DNA of 64,000 bases from Adineta vaga (Eukaryota > Rotifera), in the NCBI GenBank assembly GCA_021613535.1, contig CP075494.1, positions 1,302,001-1,366,000 of the forward strand, given 5' to 3'. Below, one piece after another: positions 31,267 to 42,122 of the stretch. The position numbers and the translations under genes were made by a program. The notes beneath the pieces were generated by a model that saw only the letters and a list, made by a program, of their open reading frames with translations, did not search any database and was not told the origin of the DNA. Each line of letters begins with the position of its first letter. Position 1 is the first letter of the stretch.

Positions 31267-33867
31267 TGATTGAAATGTTACTCGCACTTCAATCATTAAT
31301 CTAATTCATGTAGGCTCCCCTTATTCCCCCAAACTCTCAACCCCGTCAAAGGTCTCAGTATGTTAAGCCAATTAACAAGCTGAAGGCGACAAAACGGTGT
31401 ATATAAGATATGAGGGTACAGGCAAAAAATAAAGATACAGAGTAGAAATCGAAGTCTAAGAAGACCTGAATTGTTTGTGTCAACTGCTATTAATAGTTGT
31501 ATTGAAGTTCTTAAAGCTGTTTTCACGATTAACAAAGGTCAATGGCGAAGTTCTCTCAATTCGACCAATATCTGTATAAAAGTAGACCAACCCTGTTTTC
31601 CATATTCGATTTCAAATATGAATAAATGCGGAAACTTCGGATTTTATCCGAATGTTATGAGTACTGCAAAAAGTATATCAGATAGAACACATAACCAAGT
31701 CATAACGAAATACCACTATTTCCAATAACTCACGAATCGTTCGGCTGATCAGGCGCTTCTTCAAACTCAAGTGAGGTATCATTGTCGCAATACTCCGTAG
31801 AAAATTTCATCAGAACTGTACCAATACTTCAGGAATTATCGTGTCTATGAACTGATGAGCAGCCGTACTAAACTGTTCAAGCAGTGTACTCAGTTTTCAT
31901 CATATGAAATAAATTACCTGGTTTATGCATATACTACCTATTTTCATCTTGTATGTTACCATAAAACTTTACATAGGTCAACTTCTTATCTTTACTATTG
32001 TGCCAACACTTTATGGACGTTTCTGTAGACCTAGGAAACCACCTGAGAAACTATGGTGACGTTATCTACGTGTAACATCTTGACTGACACTTCACCCAGG
32101 TTAACCTCGCCCTCATCGTTAGGGGTGGACCATTTAATTTAACGCCCGTTAATTAACTGATAAATGTGTTGATTAACAACTTCATTAACGGGTGTTAATT
32201 AACGAATTCCGTTAACGTTTATTTTAAATAAACGTAAATGTCCCACCCCTACTCATCGTCATCCACACTTCTTCTTCATGTTCCAACAAGTTCTCGACGT
32301 TATTTCGTGCCTAGGAAATCACCATATAAAGTTTGGAGATTTTACCCATCATAAAACCACTTGGGTGAAATTTCACCCAGATCATTTATATCACCCACAT
32401 TTACTCTCAGGACTTGAGGACACAAAGGTAATGCACATGAAGCCCAACAGACCGAGATATCCAGTAAAAATGACGAAAAAAACTTTTTGCAAAAAATCCC
32501 CGTACTCCTCGGCAGGGATGGTGTGGCCAGTTTTCAGTATTGTTACGAGAACTCAAGCAATTCTTGGCTGATCGGTCTCATCTTCGAACTCGACTGAGAT
32601 ATTACTGAGGCTAAACTGTGTGGAAAATTTCAGCTCAATCGGACTCTCCTTTCGAAAGTTATCGGATAAACGGACGGACACACTGACCGATTTTAGTAGT
32701 GTACTCACTTTTTGAGTACACAACAAACATAGACTTACTTTTTTGGAGGTCGGAACCGTCGTCCAAGGATGTGTCAGCAAGCAAAAATATTCGAGCATAG
32801 TATCATGTAAATTTTCTTATCGACCTATCTTACATTATGTTGAATTGAAAGCACTCTTAAAATATTTACCTGCATCAATAAGGTTAACAGAATAGCTGAA
32901 ACGGATTTTTGCATTGTTAATTTCAGTGTATTTTTTTAACTTTCAGCTGATACTCAATAGCTATTGTCGACGTTGTGAATATTGTATTTAACGAAAATAC
33001 AGCGTCGTGAAATATTGATCGTATGATAAAACGTATTCGTGATATCTTTTCATATGTATAAAGAGAATATAAAAATTATTGAAGCATAGCTGCAGAACGA
33101 ACAAACGAAAACGCATTTTTCCTTGTTTTTTTTTCTTTACCGTTGTATCACGTGATAGAAGTTAGCAGCGGATTCGAGTATTTCCCGCTGAAATTCGTTT
33201 AGGTATTTGGGATGGGTCTGATAATTCTGGGATGGATAGAGTTCATCATTCTTCATCGAATGGTGCCACACGAGAGGGGGGTCTATCACCAAAAACCAGG
33301 GTTTTCAGCCAAAATACTGTGAAAATAGGTGGTTTTACTCAGTAATCCTTTGAGGATATTTATAATATTCATTTTAATATGGATATTCGTAATCTTCTGT
33401 TATCGTTTTTTTATTGTTTGGACTCTGATCATGTTTGATAAGACGTGAATCTTACGATGAGCTTTGTTTGTGATGATCAGCTATATATTTTATTCTATAA
33501 TATTTTTCTCCTTTTATATCGATGCTCTCAGCTCTTCCCTTGAGTGAGCATGGCACTCATCGGAGAAAAACGAGAGAAAGAGAAACAAAGAGACGGAGGG
33601 AAAGATAACAACCATGGATATATCCCATGTGAAGATATATATTCAATGAGAGGAATACTAGATGAATTGAAATATGTGTATATCTTGTTACTATGAAGAA
33701 TTTCTAAAATTCAAGGAAATAATATACAATATGTAGTAGAAGACGGCGTCTATACTTGATCGTTTGTCCACTAGACTATGTTAGACAAGAGTTGCTTTAT
33801 TTATTTATTTATTAACAGAAAAGATAATTACAACAATGAAGAATGATTTTTTAATGTTTCAGAAAGT
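31267..33867. other. Long stretch without a recognisable gene
   Basis: Holds one clear MITE (32120-32251). About 85 bp near 31738 (GGCTGATCAGGCGCTTCTTC onward) recurs in diverged direct orientation near 32569, followed by similar words, suggesting an old duplicated non-coding element. No coding evidence. Confidence 0.5.
32120..32251. mobile_element. hAT-type MITE with perfect 8-bp target-site duplication
   Basis: 132 bp. Ends TAGGGGTGGACCATTTA and TAAATGTCCCACCCCTA are inverted repeats; the AT-rich centre is full of GTTAATTAAC words. CTCATCGT flanks it on both sides (32112-32119, 32252-32259). Confidence 0.92.
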
Positions 33868-34790
33868 TCAACTTTCTAGACGCGTAGCAAACGCATTTAC
33901 AAGATCATCTAGATTTTTCTCCAGTCGTTCTATATGTTTCAACAGCGAACGCTTAGTCCATCGAACGAAAAGTGAAATAAATGATGCAAAAATAAGAAAA
34001 ATTGCGAATAAACCGATTTCACCGAATTCTGTAATTAGAGTTTTGATGGTTAATCTATTTTCTTTCAAGTCATCAAGAATAGTTTTGAAAGAATTTTTAA
34101 TTATTGACTGATGCGTGGAAAACAATTGTTTATTCATATTTTTAAGAGATCATGGAATAGTTTGTAGTTGTACATATTGTTCTGTATCTGACGATTTAAT
34201 TAAAACATTTCGATCAGTACAACTGGACGAAGTTAATTTAATACCAGAACAGCTCAATGTATTTCCACATGGTAGACGTAAGATAGATGGTTCATTGATT
34301 ATCGTAAAGCCGTTATATAGCCCAACATCTGTTTGTAATTGACAATACATTGGTTGTCTGTCATGAGAAAAAAGCCAAACGTTATTATCGAAGTTAATAA
34401 AATCGGTTTCCTTATGATGGGAACGTGTTATTTCACATGAAGTGACAACCTGTTTATTATCATTTAACAGTTCTGATAAACAAGGTAAATCATTCAGTCG
34501 AATGAACGGCAATTTCTTTGAACAATAAATGAAAATTGAAAATAGACATTCATTCTTGTTTGTAATATCAGTCCATGTCATAACTGATTGATTTAGTGTA
34601 TTAACAGCGATAATATTAGGTATATTAGAATAGATGAATAGGATATGCTGAATTAGTCACACATTTCATTGTTTTATAATTTAATTCTTTATCAAACAAT
34701 GTTGTCTTATCAGTCGACTGTTTACATACTGATTGAATTCTTTTTATTGATTCATCATATATAATTTTTAATTTGTATTATTCTCAATGT
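33868..34790 (-). pseudogene. Env-like membrane glycoprotein remnant
   Basis: Two minus-strand blocks in one frame (34581-34150 and 34149-33868) are separated by a single TGA at 34150-34152. A further upstream block to about 34790 is joined by a frameshift near 34625. The first block is a cysteine-containing ectodomain (LPCGNTLSCSG). The last has one TM segment (IGLFAIFLIFASFISLFV) and a basic cytoplasmic tail. The Cys-rich ectodomain, amphipathic pre-membrane region, TM and short tail fit the C-terminal half of an envelope protein of retrovirus-like elements, but no diagnostic motif is present. It could equally be a decayed host membrane protein. No pol or LTR lies next to it. Confidence 0.4.
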
Positions 34791-35363
34791 AGGAGAGTCA
34801 ATCGTGAATTCATGAATTTCATACCGAATTTTGCCAGCACACGAGAACATCAATGTCGAATAGATCTCGGTCGTTTTAAACCTCGAAAATATCCAGCAGA
34901 ATATTCAGTTGACGACAAATTTCCTGTTGTGGATGTAGAGACAAATGTAACTAGTATGGAGTAAGTGCCAATCTTACCCATTTTCATGTAAACATTATTG
35001 AGTTTTAGAAAGCATTATATATGTGAAGCTACTCGAATAGTAGACAAAGCAAAATTTATACACAAAGCACCGTTTGTTATTGTTGATGTTGGGAAAAATT
35101 CTGCATCCATGACAGAATTACCAGACCCTCTTTATATTGGTGAATATACATAAGTTCACAACATTTGCAGACCTCATTCATTTTGCATAATATTTAGCTA
35201 TAATCTGTCTGCCGGTATCAACAACACAAATCAACATTTCACGGCAATTATCAAAGCACAGGGTGGTACTTATTATCATTTCGATGATACAAATCGTTTG
35301 GGATGTGTCATTCATGATGGTCGCATGCTCGTTGAATTGGCACTATATGTATTGCAATTATAA
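34773..35363 (+). pseudogene. C-terminal fragment of a papain-fold (Ulp1/UCH-like) cysteine protease-like protein
   Basis: Three coding blocks: about 34790-34960, then after a GT-AG intron (34961-35008) about 35009-35139, then about 35200-35363. The last block has HFTAIIKAQGGTYYHFDD, the His...Asp layout of the C-terminal half of ubiquitin-like-protease folds. The second junction does not keep frame with any clean GT-AG pair, and no start codon or catalytic Cys half is found upstream. It is probably a 5'-truncated, decaying copy, perhaps from a transposon-borne protease. The family assignment is tentative. Confidence 0.4.
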
Positions 35364-36421
35364 TCAACACGTTTTTGAGGCGAAACAAATTAAGGAATCA
35401 ATGGGATATATGATGAATCGTATTTTCTCTTAATTTAATGATATATATCAACTTTTCTTGTATTACATATGATGTCTATATTCTTTTCTCTTCCTTCACT
35501 CAACCCGATTTATATATGTCGATATCTTTTCTTTTCTCTGCATTCTATCCGATCGGTCGTTATTCATTTAAACAAGTCTCTTCATATTCCACTCTGTTCT
35601 TGATTAAACTCATTCATTTGAACACATGATATCCCTAACCACAACCTATATGTTCATCGCATATCAATTATATCTACATTTTCTTTGCATTCATTGTTGA
35701 AGATTAACAGATGAGTTTCATAACATCTATTCTTCCAATCCGATCTATATAATAACTCGAATATTTTGACAACCTGTATGAACATGTAACAAAGCTATTA
35801 TACAAACAGTTGCCATATGATCCTTTAAATAGTCTATTTCAGCAAAAATTCTATTTTTCTAATCTACCTCATGAAAAGTATAGAACATATGGCATCTACA
35901 ATTATTCAAACGTGCAAAATTATATTGAAACTGATTTTCAAGGATGGGTGGGTGTGGGTGAAGAAAAGAGTATTACCCACACTCACACCCACCCACACCC
36001 ACACCCACACCCACACCCTACTTCGGTTTATTTCATCTACTATGGGGATAATTATTTATTTGTGTATTCAAAGAAAACAATATGTGTTAATCGTTGTGAA
36101 AATCCTTATCATTAAAAGTTACGTTTTTTTGTAAAATAAACGTATAAAAAAGAATGAATCGGCAGAACAAGAAAATTTTATTTCTCATACATTTCCTCTA
36201 CAGGTTTCTTTTGTATAGTTATTGCGTCAAGGGATTTCTGGATTATTCCATTATTCTTTCCTCTTCGGAACATTGAAAAACATCAGTCAACATCATGAAT
36301 CATTTGTTATTGTAAAGAAAATGTAAATTTCCATGTGAAATTGATCAACCTTATATAAGCAGAACAGAAAAGGCACATTTTATTTCATAATTCAAAAATT
36401 CTTCTCGTCACAACGTTGAAA
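35364..36421. other. Intergenic with a long telomere-like hairpin
   Basis: Apart from the hairpin at 35943-36019, only AT-rich sequence upstream of the F-box gene. The two ORFs across the hairpin translate its Thr/His/Pro-rich repeat and are not genes. Confidence 0.6.
35943..36019. repeat. Telomere-like inverted repeat, longest copy
   Basis: Left arm TGGGTGGGTGTGGGTG, spacer AAGAAAAGAGTATT, then a right arm of about eight CACCCA/CACACC units up to 36019. The right arm is four times the length of the left, as if it had been extended. Confidence 0.85.
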
Positions 36422-38038
36422 ATGTTCCTTGAATTTTTACCCAATGAAATTTTAATTCAATGCTTCGAATATTTCAATGCTATTGATTTATTTTATTCAT
36501 TTGATCAATTAAATCATCGTTTTGATTCACTCATTCGAACTATTCCATTATGTTTAACTTTTCAAAATGTTCACAACAAATTCTTATGCGATCAATTTTC
36601 TATGAAAATGTCAATGGATAAAACAATTAAACAACAAATTTATTCATTAAATTTATGCAATGAAGAAACATCTTATCCAATTCATTATTTTCTTTCAAAA
36701 TTTTCACTTTTAGAATTTACTAATCTCTGTTCTTTATCTTTGAATGACATAACAAAAAACAATTGGAGAGATCTTGAATCAATATTACCAGAAGTGTATA
36801 ATTTATCTGCTTTTCGAGTAAACGGATATGATTTCGAGGATGCTGATTTCATATCGGCATTACCAATATCAGAATTACAAACATTATTCATTCCTCAACC
36901 AATTTCAAAACCAATTCCAAAACGAATTTCAAATTCACCACTTATTCATTTAACTATTTCTGCATGTACTTTAGATGCATTATTTGATCTGTTAAATAAT
37001 ACGTCACAGCTCCAGTACTTGAAAATGGAACTCGTCAAGTATGACTATTTAAACACAATACCAAAAAGTATCAATTATAGTAATAACCATGCCAATCATC
37101 TCAAAACATTAATTATTGATACATTTGAATGCGCAACTAATGAGCTTATGACCCTTTTACAACAAACATCAAATTTAGAAAAGTTCATAATACAAAATTG
37201 TACAGATAAAAGTATTATCGATGCAAATAGATGGGAATATTTGATAAAAAATTTCTTATCAAATTTAAAAATTTTCAAATTTAAATTTGAATTCTTTGAT
37301 TCGGCGAACATTGATGAAACAATTTTGAAAGAATTTCAAAATGATTTTTGGTGTAATCAACATCATTGGTATACAGAATATGTTATAGACGAAAGTTCAT
37401 CAGGATCAATTTATACTATTCCATATCCATGCAATAAATTTGAGTTTGGATTATTTCAGATAGATGAAAAAAGATATCAGAATGGATTAATCAATTCGAT
37501 GAATACATTTGATAATGTCAAATATTTGACAATTGATGTTCGAATGCTTAAAGGAAATAATTATTATTTTTCTAATATAAATTCATTAATATGTGTCTAC
37601 CAATATAGGTCGCGCAACAGTTATATTGAAATAACACATTCCGAATTTAAAGCTATGCAAATGATGGTCAATTTATCAAGTGTAAAGCATTTGTCTCTTG
37701 TTTATACACTATTTGAAACATCGGATATATTTAAAGAAATGTTTCGATCTACAACACATTTATCATCATTAGATATTTCATTACCTTATTTAATAAGTTT
37801 ATTCAAAGATACTGAATTATGTCAATATTTAAGTAAATCTATTAAAAATTTGGGCCTGAGTCGTGGTTCATTTCAAAAATTCGATGAATTAGAAGAATTT
37901 TCTAAAATATTTGTTAATCTTGAACAACTTCATTGTTCTTTAGATGAAGCAGATATTTTATTTTTAATTAAACATTTACCTAAATTAGAATATATAAATG
38001 GTGATATGGTCCAAAGAGTTTTTGATGACCTGGAATGA
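36422..38038 (+). CDS. F-box and leucine-rich-repeat-type protein
   Basis: Single exon, 538 residues from ATG 36422 (a TTG six bases upstream is in frame but not needed). Such proteins recruit substrates to SCF ubiquitin ligases through Skp1. The N-terminus (residues 2-45) is an F-box: LEFLPNEILIQCFEYF, then DLFYSFDQLNHRFDSLI. The rest is a run of irregular leucine-rich repeats (for example LQTLFIPQP, LEKFIIQNC, LSSLDISLPYL), as in the expanded bdelloid F-box families. Lys/Asn/Ile-rich composition matches the host background. Upstream there is a T-rich, TATA-like region (TATATAAGC near 36352). No partner gene is adjacent. The substrate is unknown. Confidence 0.85.
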   Translation: MFLEFLPNEILIQCFEYFNAIDLFYSFDQLNHRFDSLIRTIPLCLTFQNVHNKFLCDQFSMKMSMDKTIKQQIYSLNLCNEETSYPIHYFLSKFSLLEFTNLCSLSLNDITKNNWRDLESILPEVYNLSAFRVNGYDFEDADFISALPISELQTLFIPQPISKPIPKRISNSPLIHLTISACTLDALFDLLNNTSQLQYLKMELVKYDYLNTIPKSINYSNNHANHLKTLIIDTFECATNELMTLLQQTSNLEKFIIQNCTDKSIIDANRWEYLIKNFLSNLKIFKFKFEFFDSANIDETILKEFQNDFWCNQHHWYTEYVIDESSSGSIYTIPYPCNKFEFGLFQIDEKRYQNGLINSMNTFDNVKYLTIDVRMLKGNNYYFSNINSLICVYQYRSRNSYIEITHSEFKAMQMMVNLSSVKHLSLVYTLFETSDIFKEMFRSTTHLSSLDISLPYLISLFKDTELCQYLSKSIKNLGLSRGSFQKFDELEEFSKIFVNLEQLHCSLDEADILFLIKHLPKLEYINGDMVQRVFDDLE

Positions 38039-38388
38039 ACAAAAACTAGAAATATCTGGTTTAGATATATTTTATAATTTGAATATTGGTAACAATATCA
38101 ATCGTTTATCGATTTCGATCAATCGAAATACGAATATTAATTAATCTTTTATATTAGTTTTATATTTTTTATAACATTGATTTAATCAAGACTCAATTAA
38201 TTAAGAAAAATATTTGAAATAAAAGAAAAAGAATTTCATAATTATTTCGAAATAATACGATTCTACAGATGTTGACAAAAAGAAATGAAACTCTATTGTT
38301 AATAGATGAGATTTCATAGCGATGAATGATTATACTAAAAACTGTTCAAATGATATTCAATTTTTATAGTTTCTCAGAACAAAATTGA

Positions 38389-39286
38389 CTATATAGAAAA
38401 AGCAAGAACGATAAGATTAAAGATCAAGATTTCCTCAAAAACAAATACTGATAATGTTTGTACATCTGTATATCCAAAACAAAATGAACCAGCCATTATT
38501 GATGTAATACTTAGAGTTGTAGTAGTTGATGTTTGTATTACAGTAACTGTATCAATCGGACAGCAGCATAACCATTGTGAACAGAGAGATCTGACAGCAA
38601 AAGTACCCGGCCATGGAGGTAAGTTTCGTACAGTAGACGTCATTTGTATACTACTCGTACTTGTAGTCATTGAAGAAGCGGTAATGCTGACAGTTGAGTT
38701 GATACTTAACGTAGTTGTTAATGTAGACGAATATGTATTATTTATTAATCGAATACCCATTACACTACATTTCGGATTCAATAGATTTGTTATTATCAAT
38801 GTCTTTGTATTTTCACTGAGATGAAAATAGTAAGGAGATTGATTCATTCTCAATGTCATGTAGCTATTAGTTGAATATGTTGTAGTTATTGATAAAGATT
38901 GTGTTCCATCACATTGTCCACTGAATGCAAATGACACAATAAGGATGGTCAATATTGGATGTTCTAGAGTCGGGAAGTTATTTACACAACAACATTGCGA
39001 TTGGTTACAACTGGCACTATTAATAACGTATGCACCTGTCCAATCAAGAAGTTAGTTACAGTATTAGTTGTAATAACAGTTGTTATTATCGACGAATTTT
39101 GATCCTTCTCCACTAAAATATGGTATCATTGCTTTTCAATGAAAAAGCTCTCATTAAAACTAAATCTTACTAGTTCCAGTTTCATTCTTGTTTCGAATGA
39201 CCAAAGCAACTGCTACAATGATAACTACAATAGTAACAATAACTAAGATAATGATGAGTAGAATCAATATCCATGTTTTAATAGAA
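38389..39286 (-). pseudogene. Type II membrane, Thr-rich cysteine-module protein, probably frameshifted
   Basis: Exon 39286-39171 encodes a TM segment (WILILLIIILVIVTIVVIIV) with a short luminal start. A GT-AG intron (39170-39113) leads to a Thr-rich exon from 39112. About 39050 the open frame changes by one base; the new frame runs without stop to 38389. It holds two related cysteine modules: DWTGAYVINSASCNQSQCCC and, after a Thr/Ser-rich linker, WPGTFAVRSLCSQWLCCC. The architecture (TM anchor, mucin-like linker, CCC modules) suggests a secreted or surface coat protein. No ATG precedes the main frame, so the 187-aa TTG-initiated ORF is not a separate gene. An upstream exon may overlap the 5' end of the divergent gene at 39445. 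Intact or broken cannot be settled without RNA. Confidence 0.5.
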
Positions 39287-39444
39287 CTTGATGAAAATAA
39301 TAAAATTATTTAAATAAATATAATTATATGAATAAACCCAACTTACTGTTCTCTAATAGAAGTATTCTTTGAGAATAGATTCTCTGAGTGTGTCGTTTGG
39401 TGTTCGATATTGCTGAGAGATCAACGAAAAAATTGTTCGAAATA

Positions 39445-40719
39445 ATGCTGCAACAAATATGCTTACATGCTCTGGGTATATTGGAAACCTGCATCTACTT
39501 GATTTTACTCGTTGGTGCTATAGGTACTGTTACAACTTATTATGCAGTTACAGAATATGTTTTAACAATTACTGATGAAAAACCAAATTTAACGACATAT
39601 CTTAACTTATATAAACAATATAAATCTACTCTGACATGTTCATGTATTCAAATTGCAGTTCCATATAAAAATTTTTTTACTGTTAATCCATCATATCATC
39701 AATATTGTTCGAGTTATTTTAATTCAAAATTATGGCTTGGTATTATACAAAGTATTGAACTTTATTTAGAAAGAATAGGTAATCCAACTTTAGTATCACC
39801 TGCGTCTGCTTCGATGGCATTAGCAGATCTTTGTCGTATTTCAGTGAATACTGTTACTGATTCATTGATTTTCTTTTATGATTCGACTCTTATTAGTGGT
39901 TATACAATTCCATCTGTTATTTTCGAATCTCAAGTTCAATCAATTATAGATTTGTTTACTAGTACGACGGCAAATTCATTTAAAAGATCTGCTACATTAA
40001 TACGACGATTTTTAGCTAATGATCAAGTTTTACGTGGAGCTCATGAAACAAATTTTTATGGAACAGTCGATACAACATTTCAATTACAACAAGCATCCGT
40101 AAAATTTAGTTTTAAAACAAAATTTCTAAACGATACACCATGTTATTGTTACATTGATTCATCGTGTATTGAATTAGCTTCTATACAAGCGTTTGGTGAT
40201 AATTCACGTCTTATAACTATTCCAGGTATTTATGTTGGTTGTTCAATTATACAATCTGTCTATAAATCTACATTACAAGCATTTCATGATTCAACATTCA
40301 TTTCTAGTATACCAGTTGAACCTCTTAATGGAATTGCTAAAAGTAGATATAATACTACAATACCAATAAGTATAATTGTAGAACAACTCTTTGTCGAAGA
40401 TTGGAACACAACATACTCATATGAAAAATATTATTTTGGTTGTCAACCATCATCATGTTCATACATAATTCAAACACGTCGACAACCAGTAGAAATCTTA
40501 ACTTCTGTGTTGGGTATAATTGGTGGTATAACAACAGTTTTAAGAGTTATTATACCATTGATTATAGATACGATTGATTCATATTTTAATTCAGAAGAAA
40601 CAGAAGATATATCAACAACTTCTGTCAACGATAAACGTAAGAGAAGCGATATGTACAAAGAAACAAAACATAATATTAATCGTGATCTCACCAATATTAA
40701 TACTGAAGGTGGAGAGTAG
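39445..40719 (+). CDS. Two-TM cysteine-rich membrane protein, rotifer-type unknown family
   Basis: 424 residues from ATG 39445; the frame is open from 39388 but only through a GTG, so an upstream exon is possible. TM1 (ILETCIYLILLVGAIGTVTT) is followed by a large extracellular domain. That domain has a paired-cysteine motif, LTCSCIQIAVPYKNFF, then YHQYCSS, a second CYCYIDSSC cluster and CQPSSCSY near the membrane. TM2 (ILTSVLGIIGGITTVLRVII) and a Lys/Asp-rich tail follow. I recall similar proteins as a numerous, unnamed family in bdelloids. The short-tail/TM/Cys-rich loop/TM layout resembles degenerin-type channels, but no channel signature is visible. Function unknown. Confidence 0.75.
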   Translation: MLQQICLHALGILETCIYLILLVGAIGTVTTYYAVTEYVLTITDEKPNLTTYLNLYKQYKSTLTCSCIQIAVPYKNFFTVNPSYHQYCSSYFNSKLWLGIIQSIELYLERIGNPTLVSPASASMALADLCRISVNTVTDSLIFFYDSTLISGYTIPSVIFESQVQSIIDLFTSTTANSFKRSATLIRRFLANDQVLRGAHETNFYGTVDTTFQLQQASVKFSFKTKFLNDTPCYCYIDSSCIELASIQAFGDNSRLITIPGIYVGCSIIQSVYKSTLQAFHDSTFISSIPVEPLNGIAKSRYNTTIPISIIVEQLFVEDWNTTYSYEKYYFGCQPSSCSYIIQTRRQPVEILTSVLGIIGGITTVLRVIIPLIIDTIDSYFNSEETEDISTTSVNDKRKRSDMYKETKHNINRDLTNINTEGGE

Positions 40720-41450
40720 AATTAGTTACGATTTACTACTGAAAACGAATGTAAACAAATTAATACCAAGGTGATTTTTTGTTCTCTTTCTCGTAGAGAA
40801 GAGTCTTAGAAACATAAATTGATTGCTTGTGTATCCGCAGGGTCAAAAAAACATCGAAAATCATTTTTTCTTCAAAAAGACATTTCTAGAGGTATTTCGA
40901 TGCGGGGAGTTCGAATTTGATGTTATTTTTTTAAATTCTTTTTAAAAAACGTTTTTTTGGAGAAAAGACCATTTTTTACGAAAAAAAAAGTATTTTTTTA
41001 GGCAAAGGACCGTTTTTTACACATTTGACCAAAACACTTTTTGGGTTGGGGAACAGGAATCTAGTATTAGATTTTTGAATTTTTTTTATGACTCATTTTT
41101 TTCAAGAAAGGATCACTTCTTATGAAAAAAAACTGTTGTTTTTCTAAAAGTTGACCATAGGGTTTTCGAGGTATGGAGATACGAATCTAACATCAGCTTT
41201 TTAAAGTTTTTTACAGAATAAAGTTATATACGCGATAAGGCATTAGAAATGTAACATCTGAGAAAGAGCTGAGCGAGTCTGTTGACGAGCGTTACTTGTT
41301 TTAAAAATGGTGTTTTGTCAAAGTTTTCCTTTTCATTCTTTCAAAATTGTATTTTTAAAACAATGTAAAAAAATTCATAGTTTCTTTATAGACGATATGT
41401 TTAACCAAACTATGAGCCAATATGCATGACAACTACTAGTGACCATCAGA

Positions 41451-41600
41451 GGGCGTGGGTGTGGTTGGGTCAGAGATGGGTAAGTCAGCGATTTTTTGCC
41501 TCAAATCAAGTCAAGTCTGACTTGACTTGCCCATCTATGGGTTGGGTGCATCAGTGTCTGTATCCACAGACATAAACACCCACACTACCCATCCTTTCAG
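41451..41600. repeat. Telomere-like inverted repeat, split by a micro-MITE
   Basis: Left arm GGCGTGGGTGTGGTTGGGT (from 41452) and right arm ACACCCACACTACCCATCC (to about 41595) would be about 60 bases apart without the inserted 69-bp element and its duplicated octamer. Confidence 0.7.
41471..41539. mobile_element. 69-bp hAT-type micro-MITE with perfect 8-bp target duplication
   Basis: Starts CAGAGATGGGTAAGTC and ends GACTTGCCCATCTATG, complementary with few mismatches. GGTTGGGT precedes (41463-41470) and follows (41540-41547). CAG...-type termini with 8-bp duplications are classical for hAT. Confidence 0.9.
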
Positions 41601-42122
41601 TTTTAATTAAGATCCATTTTTCTTCTTAAAGTTCAGATTGAAATTTGAAAGATCATTACATGGTTTCTCTTGTAAACAAAAGACTTGTTCTGCGATGTCA
41701 TCTACATAATTAATAATCCATTGAATTTCAGCCGACGTAATTTAATAGAAAATCGGAATAAAAACATCCATATAAACTAATTAGAAATATAACAATGAAA
41801 GTAATACTTGTTTCTACTACGACGACAGTCATAGAAATGCGCAGTTGCAGTGCAAATACTGAAAAACTGTGACTGTCAGCGCTGACAGTGGTTCAGTAAC
41901 GAACCGACGGTGCTACCAGTATTGAGTAAACTGAAATTGTGCATCCCCTACGATGACATAAAAGAGAAATTGTATTGAAATCCTACATATTAATACGTAG
42001 AAATGGTTTATTGTCGGCGAGCAGAACAGAATTAGTGTGTGCGCATACAAAATTGAAACATATTTATTGGATTGTATAGAGTCTAGTTCGTTATTTTCTT
42101 GTTCGTTTTTGTCAGAACAAAG

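Larger units (their letters stand above)
40720..42122. other. Intergenic with poly-T/A runs, a hairpin and a micro-MITE
   Basis: 40850-41240 has recurring blocks of T and A runs (CATTTTTTACG, ACCGTTTTTTACAC) typical of a degenerate repeat. 41872-41889 is a perfect 18-bp palindrome, ACTGTCAGCGCTGACAGT. No gene seen. Confidence 0.55.

Noticed and set aside
32278-32571. 97-codon ORF
   Set aside because: Sits in a non-coding region with diverged direct repeats; contains HTTWVKFHPD-like words from TCACCCAG repeats and no family signal.
35810-36134. Overlapping ORFs with Thr-His-Pro-rich repeats
   Set aside because: They translate the CACCCA repeat of a telomere-like hairpin.
41872-41889. Perfect 18-bp palindrome as an operator
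   Set aside because: Single copy and no adjacent gene start within 200 bases; no basis for a regulator call.
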